Shown here: positions 16,621-25,406 of the stretch, one piece after another | How positions within the stretch are numbered: the first letter of the stretch is position 1 | Layout: the number at the start of each line of letters is the position of its first letter | Assembly: GCA_017477245.1 (NCBI GenBank) | Contig: JAFUWY010000035.1 | Span: 1 to 64,000, forward strand | Length of the DNA stretch: 64,000 nucleotides | Direction of reading: 5' to 3' | DNA from: Bacteroidales bacterium | GTDB lineage: Bacteria; Bacteroidota; Bacteroidia; Bacteroidales; UBA932 | Position numbers and translations under genes: made by a program | Notes under the pieces: generated by a model | What the model saw: the letters and a program-made list of their open reading frames with translations, nothing else | What the model was told of the DNA's origin: nothing | Database searches by the model: none

Positions 16621-17250
16621 TCAGTCTTTGTGGCAGCAGCCCTCGCCGTTGCCCTTGCCGCAGCATTCGCCGTCCTTGTGGCCTTCGCCGTGGCAGCATT
16701 CGCCATCGCCCTTGCCTTCCTTGTGGCAGCCGCCCTTGCCGTGGCAGCACTCATGCTCCTCCGGCGGGAGATACTCGCCGTGCAGGCCTTCGGTCAGTTC
16801 CTTGTCGGTCGCGCCGCGGACGCTCTCCACCTTGCCGGTGAAATGCAGGGTCTTGCCGGCCATCGGGTGGTTGAAGTCCATGGTGACGGCCATCTCCGTG
16901 ACCTCGGCCACGGTCCCCTGGACCACCTGTCCGGCCTGGTTGAGCATCGGGATGACGCGGCCCACGACGAGCAGGTCCTCGCGGACCTTGCCGTCGATGG
17001 CGAAAGCCGTCTTGGGCAGGTCGATCTTGTAGCTGGGATCGTATTTGCCGTAGCCGTCTTCAGGGCTCAGGACGAAGTCGAAGCCGTCGCCCGGCTCCTT
17101 GCCGTCAAGGGCTGCCTCGAACTTGGGCAGCAGCATGCCGGTGCCGTGGATGTACTCCAGGGGCTGTCCGGGGGCGGACTGGTCCGCAATCTTGCCTTCG
17201 ACTTCCAGCGCGTAGCTCACGGCCACAACTTTGTTGTTCTCTACTTTCAT
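16621..17250 (-). CDS. slyD: SlyD-type FKBP peptidyl-prolyl isomerase with Cys/His-rich tail
   Basis: A 209-residue protein. Residues 1-150 form the SlyD-like FKBP domain with inserted flap (EVEGKIADQSAPGQPLEYIHG, FDFVLSPEDGYGKYDP, VTMDFNHPMAGKTLHFTGKV). It catalyses cis-trans isomerisation at proline and has chaperone activity. From about residue 165 the tail holds nine Cys and six His, often as ECCHG units separated by Gly and Lys; such tails in SlyD bind nickel or other soft metals. It is the first gene of the run leading to trkA. The ATG at 17250 is chosen over an upstream start because it gives the usual family N-terminus. Confidence 0.9.
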   Translation of the reverse strand: MKVENNKVVAVSYALEVEGKIADQSAPGQPLEYIHGTGMLLPKFEAALDGKEPGDGFDFVLSPEDGYGKYDPSYKIDLPKTAFAIDGKVREDLLVVGRVIPMLNQAGQVVQGTVAEVTEMAVTMDFNHPMAGKTLHFTGKVESVRGATDKELTEGLHGEYLPPEEHECCHGKGGCHKEGKGDGECCHGEGHKDGECCGKGNGEGCCHKD

Positions 17251-17364
17251 GTTTTCTGTTTTATGTAATAATTTGTTTCTCAATCATTTGCGGAATCATA
17301 CCGGGTCGAAACCGTGACGGTATGTTCCGTTAACCATTTGCGGGATAAGCGCTTACGCAAAACG

Positions 17365-18759
17365 CTATCCGCTGAAGTCCACCTCCGCGAAGGCCAGGGT
17401 CGGTACGAGCTTGGTCTGGCAGGGGCGCGCGTCGTCGCCGGCGGCGACCAGGCGCGACCACAGCTCCAGGAAGTTGCCCGTCATCAGCATGCCGCTGACG
17501 GGCCGCACGATCCGCCCTTCCTCGAAGAGGTAGCCTTCGATCCCGTAGGAGAAGTCTCCCGTGACCGGGTTGCTGTTGCCTCCGTTGAAGTCCGTGACGA
17601 GGATGCCGCTGCCGCAGCGGCGCAGGATCGCATCGCGGTCCAGTCCGGCCTCGGGCCAGGGGAGGACCTTCGGCCGGGTGGCGTCCTCGATGGTCGGGGC
17701 CATGCCCATCTTGTGGGCCATGTAGGTGTTGATGAAATACTCCCGGACGACGCCCCGTTCGATGATGGGGGCTTCGGCGGTGGCGACGCCTTCGGAGTCA
17801 AAGTACTTCGAGCAGGTCTGTCCCGGGATGCGGGGTACGTCCAGGATGGTGAGGCCTTCCGGGAAGCGTTGCTGACCGAGGCTATCCATCAGGAAGGAAT
17901 TGTTCTGCTGGATGCTGTACCCGCTCAGGGCGCGCAGCAGGGGAGAGACCATCTTGGAGGCCATCTCGGCGTCGATGACCGCCGTGTAGCGGCCGCTGGG
18001 CGCGGGCTCGGAGCCGATCTGCGCCACGGCGCGCGCGAGCGCCGCCCGTCCGCAGGCCGCGGCGTCCAGTTCGGATCGGTGGGACGAGGCCTCCCACCAG
18101 TAGCCGCTGTATTTCTCGCCGTCGCTCTCGACCGTGATCTCCACACCGTAGTCGAAGGAGGTCTCGCTGTGCGCGCAGCACAGCCCGTTCGTGTCCATCA
18201 CCACGGTCTCGTAGATGCTGTCCGAATATTCTCCTTCCTCGGAAATAATCTGATAATCTGTATTTTCGGTCTTCGCCTGCGCAGTGGAGACGGCAGCAGC
18301 CTCTCCAGGCGGCTGGCTACCGCGGAACGAAGCGGCGAAGACCGAGGCGTCCAGCGCGACCTGCTGGCGGTCGGCGGGGGTCAGGGTATCGCGGGACGGG
18401 TCGACCAGGCCGAGCTCGTCGCCGGTCACGGCGTCCCGGCAGCAACGCGCGGGATCCGGCAGGTCCCGGCAGGGATCCCCGGCCACCATGCGCGTAGCCG
18501 CCACGGCGCGGCGGATAAACCCTTCCAGCGCCGTACGTTCCAGCTTGTTGGTCGAATAGCTGCCGAAGCGCCCGTCCACGAACAAGGCCAGCGAGAGCGA
18601 CCGGTCGGCGCAATGCGTCACCCGGTCCACCTCGCCGTCCAGCGTGGCCACCAGGTCCTCCTCGCTCTTCGACAGCGTCGCCCGCGCTTTCTGCGCGCCA
18701 GCCTGCCGTGCAAGCGCCAGCGCCTCGCGGACAAATTGCAGTTCTTTCTCAGTGATCAT
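17365..18759 (-). CDS. pmbA: TldE/PmbA metalloprotease subunit
   Basis: A 464-residue protein of the TldE/PmbA family, with ITEKELQFVREALALARQAGA at the N-terminus and SNPVTGDFSYGIEGYLFEEG and GNFLELW near the C-terminus. With TldD it forms a heteromeric protease that cuts small unstructured peptides. As usual for TldE it lacks the HExxxH motif. The start lies one base after the tldD stop, so the two are translated from one message. It is the last gene of the lpxL-pepD-kinase-tldD-pmbA run. An unusual low-complexity stretch is present about residues 145-165. Confidence 0.93.
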   Translation of the reverse strand: MITEKELQFVREALALARQAGAQKARATLSKSEEDLVATLDGEVDRVTHCADRSLSLALFVDGRFGSYSTNKLERTALEGFIRRAVAATRMVAGDPCRDLPDPARCCRDAVTGDELGLVDPSRDTLTPADRQQVALDASVFAASFRGSQPPGEAAAVSTAQAKTENTDYQIISEEGEYSDSIYETVVMDTNGLCCAHSETSFDYGVEITVESDGEKYSGYWWEASSHRSELDAAACGRAALARAVAQIGSEPAPSGRYTAVIDAEMASKMVSPLLRALSGYSIQQNNSFLMDSLGQQRFPEGLTILDVPRIPGQTCSKYFDSEGVATAEAPIIERGVVREYFINTYMAHKMGMAPTIEDATRPKVLPWPEAGLDRDAILRRCGSGILVTDFNGGNSNPVTGDFSYGIEGYLFEEGRIVRPVSGMLMTGNFLELWSRLVAAGDDARPCQTKLVPTLAFAEVDFSG

Positions 18760-18760
18760 C

Positions 18761-20302
18761 CTACTCTCCTCCTACCGTTAAGTTGCCGATCAGCACGGAC
18801 GGGATGCCGCACGACACGGCCACGCTCTGCTCCTTGCCGCAGGTCCACGTGCCCTCGTCCACCTTGAGGTCCCCGGCCACGGCCTGGATGTCGGCCAGCG
18901 CCTGCGGTCCGTTGCCGATGATGTTGATGTCCTTGACGGGCATCGTGAGCCGCCCGTTCTCGATGAGGAATCCGCTCTTGACGAAGAACGTGAAATCCCC
19001 CTCGCCGATCTTGACCTGCCCGTTGGCGAACTGGTCGACGTAGATGCCCTTGCGGACGGACGCCACCAGGTCCTCGCAGGTCCCGTCGGGACCGCTCTCC
19101 ATGTAGGTGGCCCGCATCCGCGGGATGGGATTGTAGCGGAAAGACTCGCGCCGGCCGTTGCCGGTCGGAGCCACGCCGTAGAAGCCGGCGCTGATCCGGT
19201 CGTGCAGGTACGAGGTCAGGATGCCGTCGGTGACCATGTAGGTCTTCTGTCCGGGCACGCCTTCGTCGTCGACGTTGATCGCTCCCCGGCTGGCGGGCAG
19301 GGTGCCGTCGTCGAGGATGTTGATGCCCGGACGGCAGATGCGCTGTCCCATCCGGTCGCTGAAGATGGATTGCCCTTTGCGGTTGAAGTCCGCTTCGAAG
19401 GCATGTCCCATCGCTTCGTGGAGCAGGATGCCGGAAGCGCCGGCGCCCATCACCACGGGCATCTGCCCGCCTTTGGGGCGCCGCGCCTCGAAGCGGGCGT
19501 CCATGCCCGCTACCGCGCGGCTCACAAGGTCCTCGAGGACCTCGTCGCTGATCATCTCGGCACCCATCCGCAGGCTCCGGGAGACGGTGTTGTTCTCCGT
19601 GCGGTCGCCCTGGCGGAAGATGACCTGTACGGACAGGCTGCCCAGGGGCCGGTGGTCTGCGGTCAGCTCGCCGAGCGAGTTGTACATCATGATGTCGCTG
19701 ACCGAGTACGACAGGATCGCCACGACCTTCAGCACGCGGCTGTCCCGGGCCCGGATCCCGCTCTCGATCCGCTGCAGGAACGGCACGAACGCCGCGATCT
19801 CCGCATCCTCCCAGGCAAGTCGCTCCGGGTAGTAATTCCTGGAGGCAATCCCTGGCGCAGCGGAATCGGCAGTCGGGTCTGCAGACCGTGGCCACCCTCG
19901 GCCTCGTAAGAGGGAGGGGCCCGAAGCCGAAGGCTGTGGGAGGGGTCCGGCGGAGCCGGACGTCTGCAGACCCGAGCTGCCGTGGAGCGGAGCAGGGATT
20001 GCTAAAGCACCTGCAATCGACCCGGCAGCACGCGCTGCGGATTTCAGGGAAGGGAAGTCCGTCGACTCCGCGTAGGCGTAGCCCGTCTTCTCCCCCTTGA
20101 GGACCCGGATCCCGCAACCGAAATCCACGTGGTATCCCCCCGACCCGACCACGCCGTCGCGCAGCAGCAGGTCATGGTAGGATGTGTCCTCGAAATACAG
20201 GTCGCACCAGTCGCCGCCGTCCCGCAGCCCCTCGGCCACGAGTGCGCGCAACTGCTCTTCGGTCACGCCGAAACGCTCACAATTGTTCATCAGGATGTGC
20301 AA
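18761..20302 (-). CDS. tldD: TldD metalloprotease subunit with in-frame element insertion
   Basis: A 513-residue TldD protein with the zinc-binding HEAMGH motif near residue 297 and the conserved IVTDGILTSYLHDR-like and C-terminal GKEQSVAVSCGIPSVLIGNL regions. With PmbA it degrades unfolded short peptides. Residues about 100-145 are not family-like: Ser, Gly, Pro and Arg-rich, and coded by a stretch with repeated TCTGCAGA palindromes (19875-19973), which looks like an inserted repeat that keeps the frame open. The start at 20302 (or the ATG at 20290) overlaps the kinase gene by about 26 bases. Confidence 0.93.
   Translation of the reverse strand: MHILMNNCERFGVTEEQLRALVAEGLRDGGDWCDLYFEDTSYHDLLLRDGVVGSGGYHVDFGCGIRVLKGEKTGYAYAESTDFPSLKSAARAAGSIAGALAIPAPLHGSSGLQTSGSAGPLPQPSASGPSLLRGRGWPRSADPTADSAAPGIASRNYYPERLAWEDAEIAAFVPFLQRIESGIRARDSRVLKVVAILSYSVSDIMMYNSLGELTADHRPLGSLSVQVIFRQGDRTENNTVSRSLRMGAEMISDEVLEDLVSRAVAGMDARFEARRPKGGQMPVVMGAGASGILLHEAMGHAFEADFNRKGQSIFSDRMGQRICRPGINILDDGTLPASRGAINVDDEGVPGQKTYMVTDGILTSYLHDRISAGFYGVAPTGNGRRESFRYNPIPRMRATYMESGPDGTCEDLVASVRKGIYVDQFANGQVKIGEGDFTFFVKSGFLIENGRLTMPVKDINIIGNGPQALADIQAVAGDLKVDEGTWTCGKEQSVAVSCGIPSVLIGNLTVGGE
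19875..19973. repeat. Palindromic element inserted within tldD
   Basis: GGTCTGCAGACC at 19876-19887 and GTCTGCAGACCC at 19962-19973 bound about 75 bases. Those bases hold the direct repeats GGGAGGGG-C/T-CCG and the hairpin GTCCGGC GGA GCCGGAC. A similar GGGG(C)TCCGGCGGAGCC stretch lies at 1047-1063. The element is in frame and has no stop in the tldD reading direction. Confidence 0.6.
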
Positions 20303-20861
20303 TGTTCCAAATCACCCGGTACTTCTCGCTGTCCTTGATATAACGCAACTGCTTCGTGCCCTCGGCCACCACCGCGAAGGGGGGCTTCGAGTTGTCGGCC
20401 AGGATCCAGCGGTCGATCACCGGGATATAAGTGTCAAAAAAATACTGCAGCCCCATCACGTACCTGCGCCGTACCACCGGGTCGGGGATGTTGTGCCCGC
20501 CCGCCAGCACGCGGTCGTGCACGCGCTGGATAGCCAGTTCCGGCGAATTCAGCCAGAAATACAGCACCGTGGCTTCATATCCGAGCTCCTGCGCCTGGCG
20601 GACGATCTTGATCAGCGACCGGGTCGCCAGGGTGGTCTCGATGGCGAAGTCGGCACGCCGCTCCAGCAGGTAGTTGATCTTCATCAGCATGTACCGGCTG
20701 GCCGTGACCGAAGCCGCCGACGGATCGAACGGCGACAGGCTCTTGGCGAACTCGTCCGAGTTCACGAACTCCCTGCAATTCAACAAATCCGGCAAGAGGG
20801 TGTATGACGCCGTGGTCTTGCCGGATCCGTTGCAGCCCGATATGATGTAGAGCTTGGGCAA
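20277..20861 (-). CDS. Zeta-toxin-like P-loop kinase
   Basis: A 194-residue protein with Walker A GCNGSGKTT (residues 9-17) and a zeta-toxin/UDP-GlcNAc kinase-like layout: NSDEFAKSLSPFDPSAASVTASRYM, then ETTLATRSLIKIV, then the lid Arg region RVHDRVLAGGHNIPD. Zeta toxins phosphorylate UDP-GlcNAc, but many chromosomal relatives lie in operons with no antitoxin and probably phosphorylate other small molecules. No epsilon-type antitoxin is seen here. It begins three bases after pepD and overlaps tldD, which argues for a housekeeping kinase rather than a mobile toxin. Substrate unknown. Confidence 0.8.
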   Translation of the reverse strand: MPKLYIISGCNGSGKTTASYTLLPDLLNCREFVNSDEFAKSLSPFDPSAASVTASRYMLMKINYLLERRADFAIETTLATRSLIKIVRQAQELGYEATVLYFWLNSPELAIQRVHDRVLAGGHNIPDPVVRRRYVMGLQYFFDTYIPVIDRWILADNSKPPFAVVAEGTKQLRYIKDSEKYRVIWNIAHPDEQL

Positions 20862-20864
20862 ATG

Positions 20865-22319
20865 CTACTTCTCGGGGATATTCTCCAGGATGGCCTTCAG
20901 CAGGTCCCAGGTCCGCTGGACGGACGGGATGTGGCAGCGCTCATCCGGGGAGTGGGGATACAGGATGGTCGGGCCGATGGAGACCATCTCCCAGTTCGGG
21001 TACTTGGCACCGAGCAGGGCGCACTCCAGGCCGCCGTGGGTGGCCATGACGTTCATCGGATCGCCGTACATCTTGATGTGCAGGTCGTTGATGAGCTTGT
21101 TGATGGGCGTGTCCGGTTTGGGCGTCCAGCCCGGGTAGCCGCCGAAGAACTTGATCTTGGCGCCGGCGAACTCGAAGATGTACTTCACCCGGAGGGCCAG
21201 GTCGTTCTTGGAGGTGTTGAGGGCGCTGCGGAGCAGGGAGGCGACCGTCAGGTGGCCGCGGCGGCAGCGCACGACGGCGAGGTTGATGGACGTCTCGGTG
21301 AGGCCGGCCATGGTCTGGCTCATGCGGATGACGTTGGACGGGCAGGCGGCGATGGCCTTGCAGGCGTTCAGCATCACGGCGCTGTCGATGTAGCGGACAG
21401 GTTTGTTGACCCGGGTGACGATGCACTCCATGCCCGGATCGCTCTGCAGGTAGCGCTCCTTGGCGACCTTGAAGATCTGGGTGATGTAGCGGACCGCCTT
21501 GACTTCGTTCTCCTTCGGGATGGCCACGATGGCGTCGGCCTCGAACGGGATGGCGTTGCGCAGGCTGCCGCCGTTGAAATCGGCCACCTTGGCGCCGTAG
21601 CGCTCGAGCAGCGGGATGAGGGCGCGGACCATGACCTTGTTGGCGTTGGCGCGGTACAGGGAGATGTCCATGCCGGAATGACCGCCGGAGAGGCCCTTGA
21701 CCTCGATCTTGTAGCCGACGTGGGCACGCGGGGTCGGATAGGACTTGTACTTGAAGTCCGCGACGGCGTCCAGGCCGCCGGCGCAGCCGATGCAGAGCTC
21801 CTTCTCGTCCTCGGAGTCGAGGTTGAGCAGGATGTCGCCCTTGAGGATGCCCGGCTTGAGGGCATCGGCGCCGGACATGCCGGTCTCCTCGTCATAGGTC
21901 ACGAGCACCTCGATGGGGCCGTGCTTGACGCTCTTGTCCTCGGCCACGGCCATCGCCAGGGCGACGCCCATGCCGTTGTCGGCACCCAGCGTGGTGCCCT
22001 TGGCCTTGACCCATTCGCCGTCCACGACGGTCTCGATCGGGTCCTTGAGGAAGTCGTGCACGGTATCCGCCGTCTTCTGGGGCACCATGTCCATGTGGCC
22101 CTGGAGGACGACGCCCTTGCGGTTCTCGTAGCCCGGGGTGGCGGGCACGCGCATGATGACGTTGCCGGTCTCGTCGGCGAAAGCCTCGACCTGGTGCTCC
22201 TTGGCCCAGTCGAGGAGGTACTGCCGCACGATCTCCTCATGCTTCGAGGGGCGCGGGCAGCGGGTCAGTCCGTAGAAATTGTTCCAGACGACAGCTGGCT
22301 GTAAATCTTTGATGGTCAT
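20865..22319 (-). CDS. pepD: Aminoacyl-histidine dipeptidase (M20 peptidase)
   Basis: A 484-residue M20C peptidase. The metal ligands and catalytic residues are all present: H75 and D77 (GHMDMV), D114 (GADNGMG) and E144-E145 (DEETGMSG). It cuts beta-Ala-His and other Xaa-His dipeptides in the cytoplasm. It lies 18 bases after lpxL and three bases before the zeta-like kinase, so it is part of the five-gene minus-strand run. Together with tldD/pmbA downstream and the peptide transporter upstream it suggests a peptide-use neighbourhood. Confidence 0.93.
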   Translation of the reverse strand: MTIKDLQPAVVWNNFYGLTRCPRPSKHEEIVRQYLLDWAKEHQVEAFADETGNVIMRVPATPGYENRKGVVLQGHMDMVPQKTADTVHDFLKDPIETVVDGEWVKAKGTTLGADNGMGVALAMAVAEDKSVKHGPIEVLVTYDEETGMSGADALKPGILKGDILLNLDSEDEKELCIGCAGGLDAVADFKYKSYPTPRAHVGYKIEVKGLSGGHSGMDISLYRANANKVMVRALIPLLERYGAKVADFNGGSLRNAIPFEADAIVAIPKENEVKAVRYITQIFKVAKERYLQSDPGMECIVTRVNKPVRYIDSAVMLNACKAIAACPSNVIRMSQTMAGLTETSINLAVVRCRRGHLTVASLLRSALNTSKNDLALRVKYIFEFAGAKIKFFGGYPGWTPKPDTPINKLINDLHIKMYGDPMNVMATHGGLECALLGAKYPNWEMVSIGPTILYPHSPDERCHIPSVQRTWDLLKAILENIPEK

Positions 22320-22337
22320 AGCGATATGTTTTTAGTG

Positions 22338-23255
22338 TTAATTCCTTGCAAAGCGCTGGTGGGTCCAGAGGTAGTTGCCGGGCTGCTCCCGGATGTCCTT
22401 CTCCAGCAGCGTGTAATAAGTCTGCATGATTTCTTGCACGCTCATCTTGGAGGCGTCCTCGCAGATGGGCGTGTAGCGCATCAGGTAGTGTCCCTGGCGG
22501 TCGGGGCGCATGGTGAGGTAGGCGACCGACAGGCCGAGCTTGCGCGCCAGGGCGGCGGCGCCGGTCATGGTCTGCACGCGCTGGCCCATGAAGTCCACCT
22601 CGATGTTGCCGGGGGAGTCGAAATAGGGGCGCTGGTCGGTGTTGAGGTTGTAGACCTTCTTCTCGCCGCGGTGGGCGTAGGCGTAGCGGATGATGTCCCG
22701 GGACTCGATGTAGCCCGGGAAGTTCTTCCGGTCCTTGAGCGGGGCGAAGCGGTTGTCCCGCAGGATGTCGTCCCACATCTTGTCGGTCTGCTCGAGGTAG
22801 ACGACGCAGTAGTTCTGCTCCGTGAAGGGGAGCGGGGTGTCGGTGTAGTTGTAGGAGGAGATGCCACCGTAGAGTTCCCAGTTGCCGCAGTGCGAGTACA
22901 TGACGACCATGCTCGGCGCCACCTCGAACAGGTGGGCGGCCACCTCGGGATTCTCCACCTCCACGAGGCGCTGGCGGTGCAGGCGCTCCGCATTGCGGCA
23001 GCCGCCGAACCAGACGGCCTCGGCCACCAGGTCGCCGAAGTGGCGGTAGAAGTCCTTGCGGATGGGCTTGAGGTCCCAGACATTCTTGTCCGGGAAGCAC
23101 TTGGTCAGGTTGTGGATCACCACGTCGCGGCGGTAGTGGAACACGTCCTCCGCAAGCCAGGCGACCACGCGTCCAAGCGCATAGTGGACGCGCAGCGGCA
23201 GCAGCCCCAGCAGCCGGAGCAGAGCCTTTATCAACCAAGTACCGATCTTGCGCAT
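22338..23255 (-). CDS. lpxL: Lipid A biosynthesis acyltransferase (LpxL/HtrB family)
   Basis: A 305-residue lysophospholipid acyltransferase-fold protein. It has an N-terminal hydrophobic anchor (IKALLRLLGLLPLRVHYALG) and the catalytic HX4E motif H122-E127 (SHCGNWE). It adds a late acyl chain to lipid A at the inner membrane face. The ATG at 23255 is only five bases after the G of a TATATTTGC box, so the message has almost no leader. It is the first gene of the run leading to pepD, kinase, tldD and pmbA. Confidence 0.9.
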   Translation of the reverse strand: MRKIGTWLIKALLRLLGLLPLRVHYALGRVVAWLAEDVFHYRRDVVIHNLTKCFPDKNVWDLKPIRKDFYRHFGDLVAEAVWFGGCRNAERLHRQRLVEVENPEVAAHLFEVAPSMVVMYSHCGNWELYGGISSYNYTDTPLPFTEQNYCVVYLEQTDKMWDDILRDNRFAPLKDRKNFPGYIESRDIIRYAYAHRGEKKVYNLNTDQRPYFDSPGNIEVDFMGQRVQTMTGAAALARKLGLSVAYLTMRPDRQGHYLMRYTPICEDASKMSVQEIMQTYYTLLEKDIREQPGNYLWTHQRFARN

Positions 23256-23259
23256 TTAT

Positions 23260-23292
23260 GCAAATATAACAATTCTTCCTGACACGGTCAAA
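23260..23292 (-). promoter_or_regulatory. Promoter of lpxL
   Basis: On the minus strand TTTG (23292-23289), 20 bases, then TATATTTGC (23268-23260). The G of the box is five bases from the ATG at 23255, leaving a predicted leader of about two bases. Confidence 0.75.
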
Positions 23293-23692
23293 GGGACGAC
23301 AGGATGCCGGCGATGGCGCTGAGGATGACCATCGCGGCAAGCAGTCCGGACCAGGCCTGCGTGGTGGTCCGCGAGTCGGGCCAGCGCAGGCGGTTCAGGA
23401 CCAGCAGGGCCAGGGTGAAGCCGGCGCCGATCCACAGTCCGGCGCAGCTGCGCAGCCCGCCCGTGGCGAAGACGGCGGCGAAGACGCCGGCCGGCAGGAA
23501 GCACACGGCATAGGAGATGAGGTTGCGGTGGAGTGACGGCATCCAGAGCAGGAACTGGAACAGCGTCAGCCCGGCGGCAACCGCCAGCGCGGCGGCCCAG
23601 TGGTGTGCGAACTTGAAGTTAAAATACAGGAATATCCCGGTGAAGAACACCAGGGATATTCCTGCGGCACAGTATTTCTGGATGCGTGTCAT
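23288..23692 (-). CDS. Small four-helix membrane protein of unknown function
   Basis: A 134-residue, mostly hydrophobic protein with four likely membrane helices: about residues 8-26, 32-52, 60-80 and 84-100, with a further hydrophobic C-terminus after a short RWPDSRTTTQ loop. I do not recognise a family. Its ATG shares one base with the stop codon of the peptide transporter (TAATG), so it is probably translated by re-initiation, and it may be an accessory of that transporter or simply co-transcribed. The lpxL promoter overlaps its last bases. Confidence 0.65.
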   Translation of the reverse strand: MTRIQKYCAAGISLVFFTGIFLYFNFKFAHHWAAALAVAAGLTLFQFLLWMPSLHRNLISYAVCFLPAGVFAAVFATGGLRSCAGLWIGAGFTLALLVLNRLRWPDSRTTTQAWSGLLAAMVILSAIAGILSSL

Positions 23693-25374
23693 TACTCAGC
23701 GGTAGCCGCCTCGAGCTTCTTGAGGAAGGAGAACATCACGAGGCCGGAGATGACGCACAGCGACATGAGGACCACCCAGTTGACCCAAAGCGGGACGTGG
23801 GCCCAGAGGCTGGACGGCACGGAGGCCAGATAGTTGCCGATGGCGGTGGCGGCGAACCAGCAGCCCATCATGAGGCCCTTGTACTTGGGCGGGGCGACCT
23901 TGGACACGAAGGAGATACCCATCGGGCTGAGCAGCAGTTCGGCGAAGGTCAGGACCAGGTAGGTGCTGATGAGGTAGGTCGGGACCACCGGGTCCGGGGA
24001 GACGCCGCCGACGGCCGTGAGCTCCGAAGGAGCGGGCTGGCCCTTGGAGGCGGCGAGCATGATGAGGTAGCCCAGCGCGGCGACGAACATGCCCAGGCCG
24101 ATCTTCTTGGGGGCGGAAGGCTCCTTGCCCTTGTTGGCAAGGGCTCCGAAGAGGGCCATCGAGACGGGCGTCAGGGCCACGACGAAGAACGGATTGAACT
24201 GCTGGAACTGCTGGGGCAGGATGTTCAGGGTCGGAGCCATGCCGGAATAGATCCAGTATGCGCCGCCCCACAGGGCGAGGGTCGCTGCGGCGCAGATGAC
24301 CTTGGACCGGGACGATTCGGACTGGAAGATGCCGAAGAGGGTGTAGACCGAAACGGCGATCAGGAACAGGGGCCAGATGCTGAATCCGATGCGGAGCGGA
24401 CCCGAGACGGTGGTCTGGGTGTAGTCACGCGCGAAGTAGGTCAGGGACAATCCGTTCTGGTGGAAAGCCATCCAGAAGAAGATTACCACGGCGAACACGA
24501 AGCAGAGGGCCACGATGCGGTCCTTGGTCTGCTTCGGGGTGAGCTCGACGGCCTGATCGCTGGCCGCAGCGGCCTGCTTGGCGTTGACGTCCGTATGCTT
24601 GAACCAGGAGCGGAAACCGAAATAGATGGCCATGGAGAAGATCAGCGACACGCAGGCGACGGCGAAGCCGAGGTTGTAGGCGGTGGCCAGGTGGTTGACA
24701 TAGTAGTGGCTGAAGTCGGTCAGGCTCATCGCGGTCACGTCGGCGCCGGGCATGGCGGCCTGCAGGTCCTGCAGCAGGGACGGATCCTGGAGCGTGCCGT
24801 TGATGCACTGGTGCGCCAGGGCGGGGATGTCGGCCTTGTAGATCAGGCCGGACTTGGCCAGGTGGCTGTTGGTCAGGGCCGTGGCGGCCGTCGGAGCGAA
24901 CATGGCGCCGATGTTGATGGCCATGTAGAAGAGGCTGAATCCGGAATCGCGCTTGGCGGCATACTTCGGGTCGTCATAGAGATTGCCGGTCATCACCTGG
25001 AGGTTGCCCTTGAACAGACCCGTGCCGACGGCGATGAGCAGCAGGGCGCAGATCATCAGGGCGAGCGCCAGCCCGCGGTTGGCGAAGGCATCCGTGGGGA
25101 TCGCGAGGAGAAGATAGCCGAGGAACATGACGGATACGCCGGTGACGACACACTTGCCGAATCCGATCTTGTCGGCAAGCCATCCGCCGAGGACCGGCAT
25201 GAAATAGACGGCAGCCAGGAAAATGGCGTAGAACTGGCCGGCCGCAGCAGCCGTGAAGCCGAACTTCGCCTGCAGGAACAGGAGGAAGATGGCCAGCATG
25301 GTGTAGTAGCCGAAGCGTTCGCCGGTGTTGGCGAGAGCAAGGGCGAAGAGCCCCTTGGGTTGTCCTTTGAACAT
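23692..25374 (-). CDS. POT-family proton-dependent oligopeptide transporter
   Basis: A 560-residue MFS protein with the POT signature NTGERFGYYTM close to the start (the ExxER-type proton motif) and about 14 hydrophobic segments. It imports di- and tripeptides with protons through the inner membrane. Loops about residues 140-215 and 260-290 are longer than in short POT members, as is common in Bacteroidota. Expressed from a TATCTTTG box at 25407-25414 with a leader of about 33 bases. pepD and the tldD/pmbA genes nearby could use the imported peptides. Confidence 0.92.
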   Translation of the reverse strand: MFKGQPKGLFALALANTGERFGYYTMLAIFLLFLQAKFGFTAAAAGQFYAIFLAAVYFMPVLGGWLADKIGFGKCVVTGVSVMFLGYLLLAIPTDAFANRGLALALMICALLLIAVGTGLFKGNLQVMTGNLYDDPKYAAKRDSGFSLFYMAINIGAMFAPTAATALTNSHLAKSGLIYKADIPALAHQCINGTLQDPSLLQDLQAAMPGADVTAMSLTDFSHYYVNHLATAYNLGFAVACVSLIFSMAIYFGFRSWFKHTDVNAKQAAAASDQAVELTPKQTKDRIVALCFVFAVVIFFWMAFHQNGLSLTYFARDYTQTTVSGPLRIGFSIWPLFLIAVSVYTLFGIFQSESSRSKVICAAATLALWGGAYWIYSGMAPTLNILPQQFQQFNPFFVVALTPVSMALFGALANKGKEPSAPKKIGLGMFVAALGYLIMLAASKGQPAPSELTAVGGVSPDPVVPTYLISTYLVLTFAELLLSPMGISFVSKVAPPKYKGLMMGCWFAATAIGNYLASVPSSLWAHVPLWVNWVVLMSLCVISGLVMFSFLKKLEAATAE

Positions 25375-25406
25375 ATCTAGCTTAAATTGGTTTTACACAC
25401 ATCAGA

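Noticed and set aside
16615..16770. Hydrophobic Ala/Val/Leu stretch on the plus strand that looks like a membrane helix
   Set aside because: It is the complement of the Cys/His/Gly/Lys-rich SlyD tail, and its hydrophobicity is an artefact of that codon pattern.
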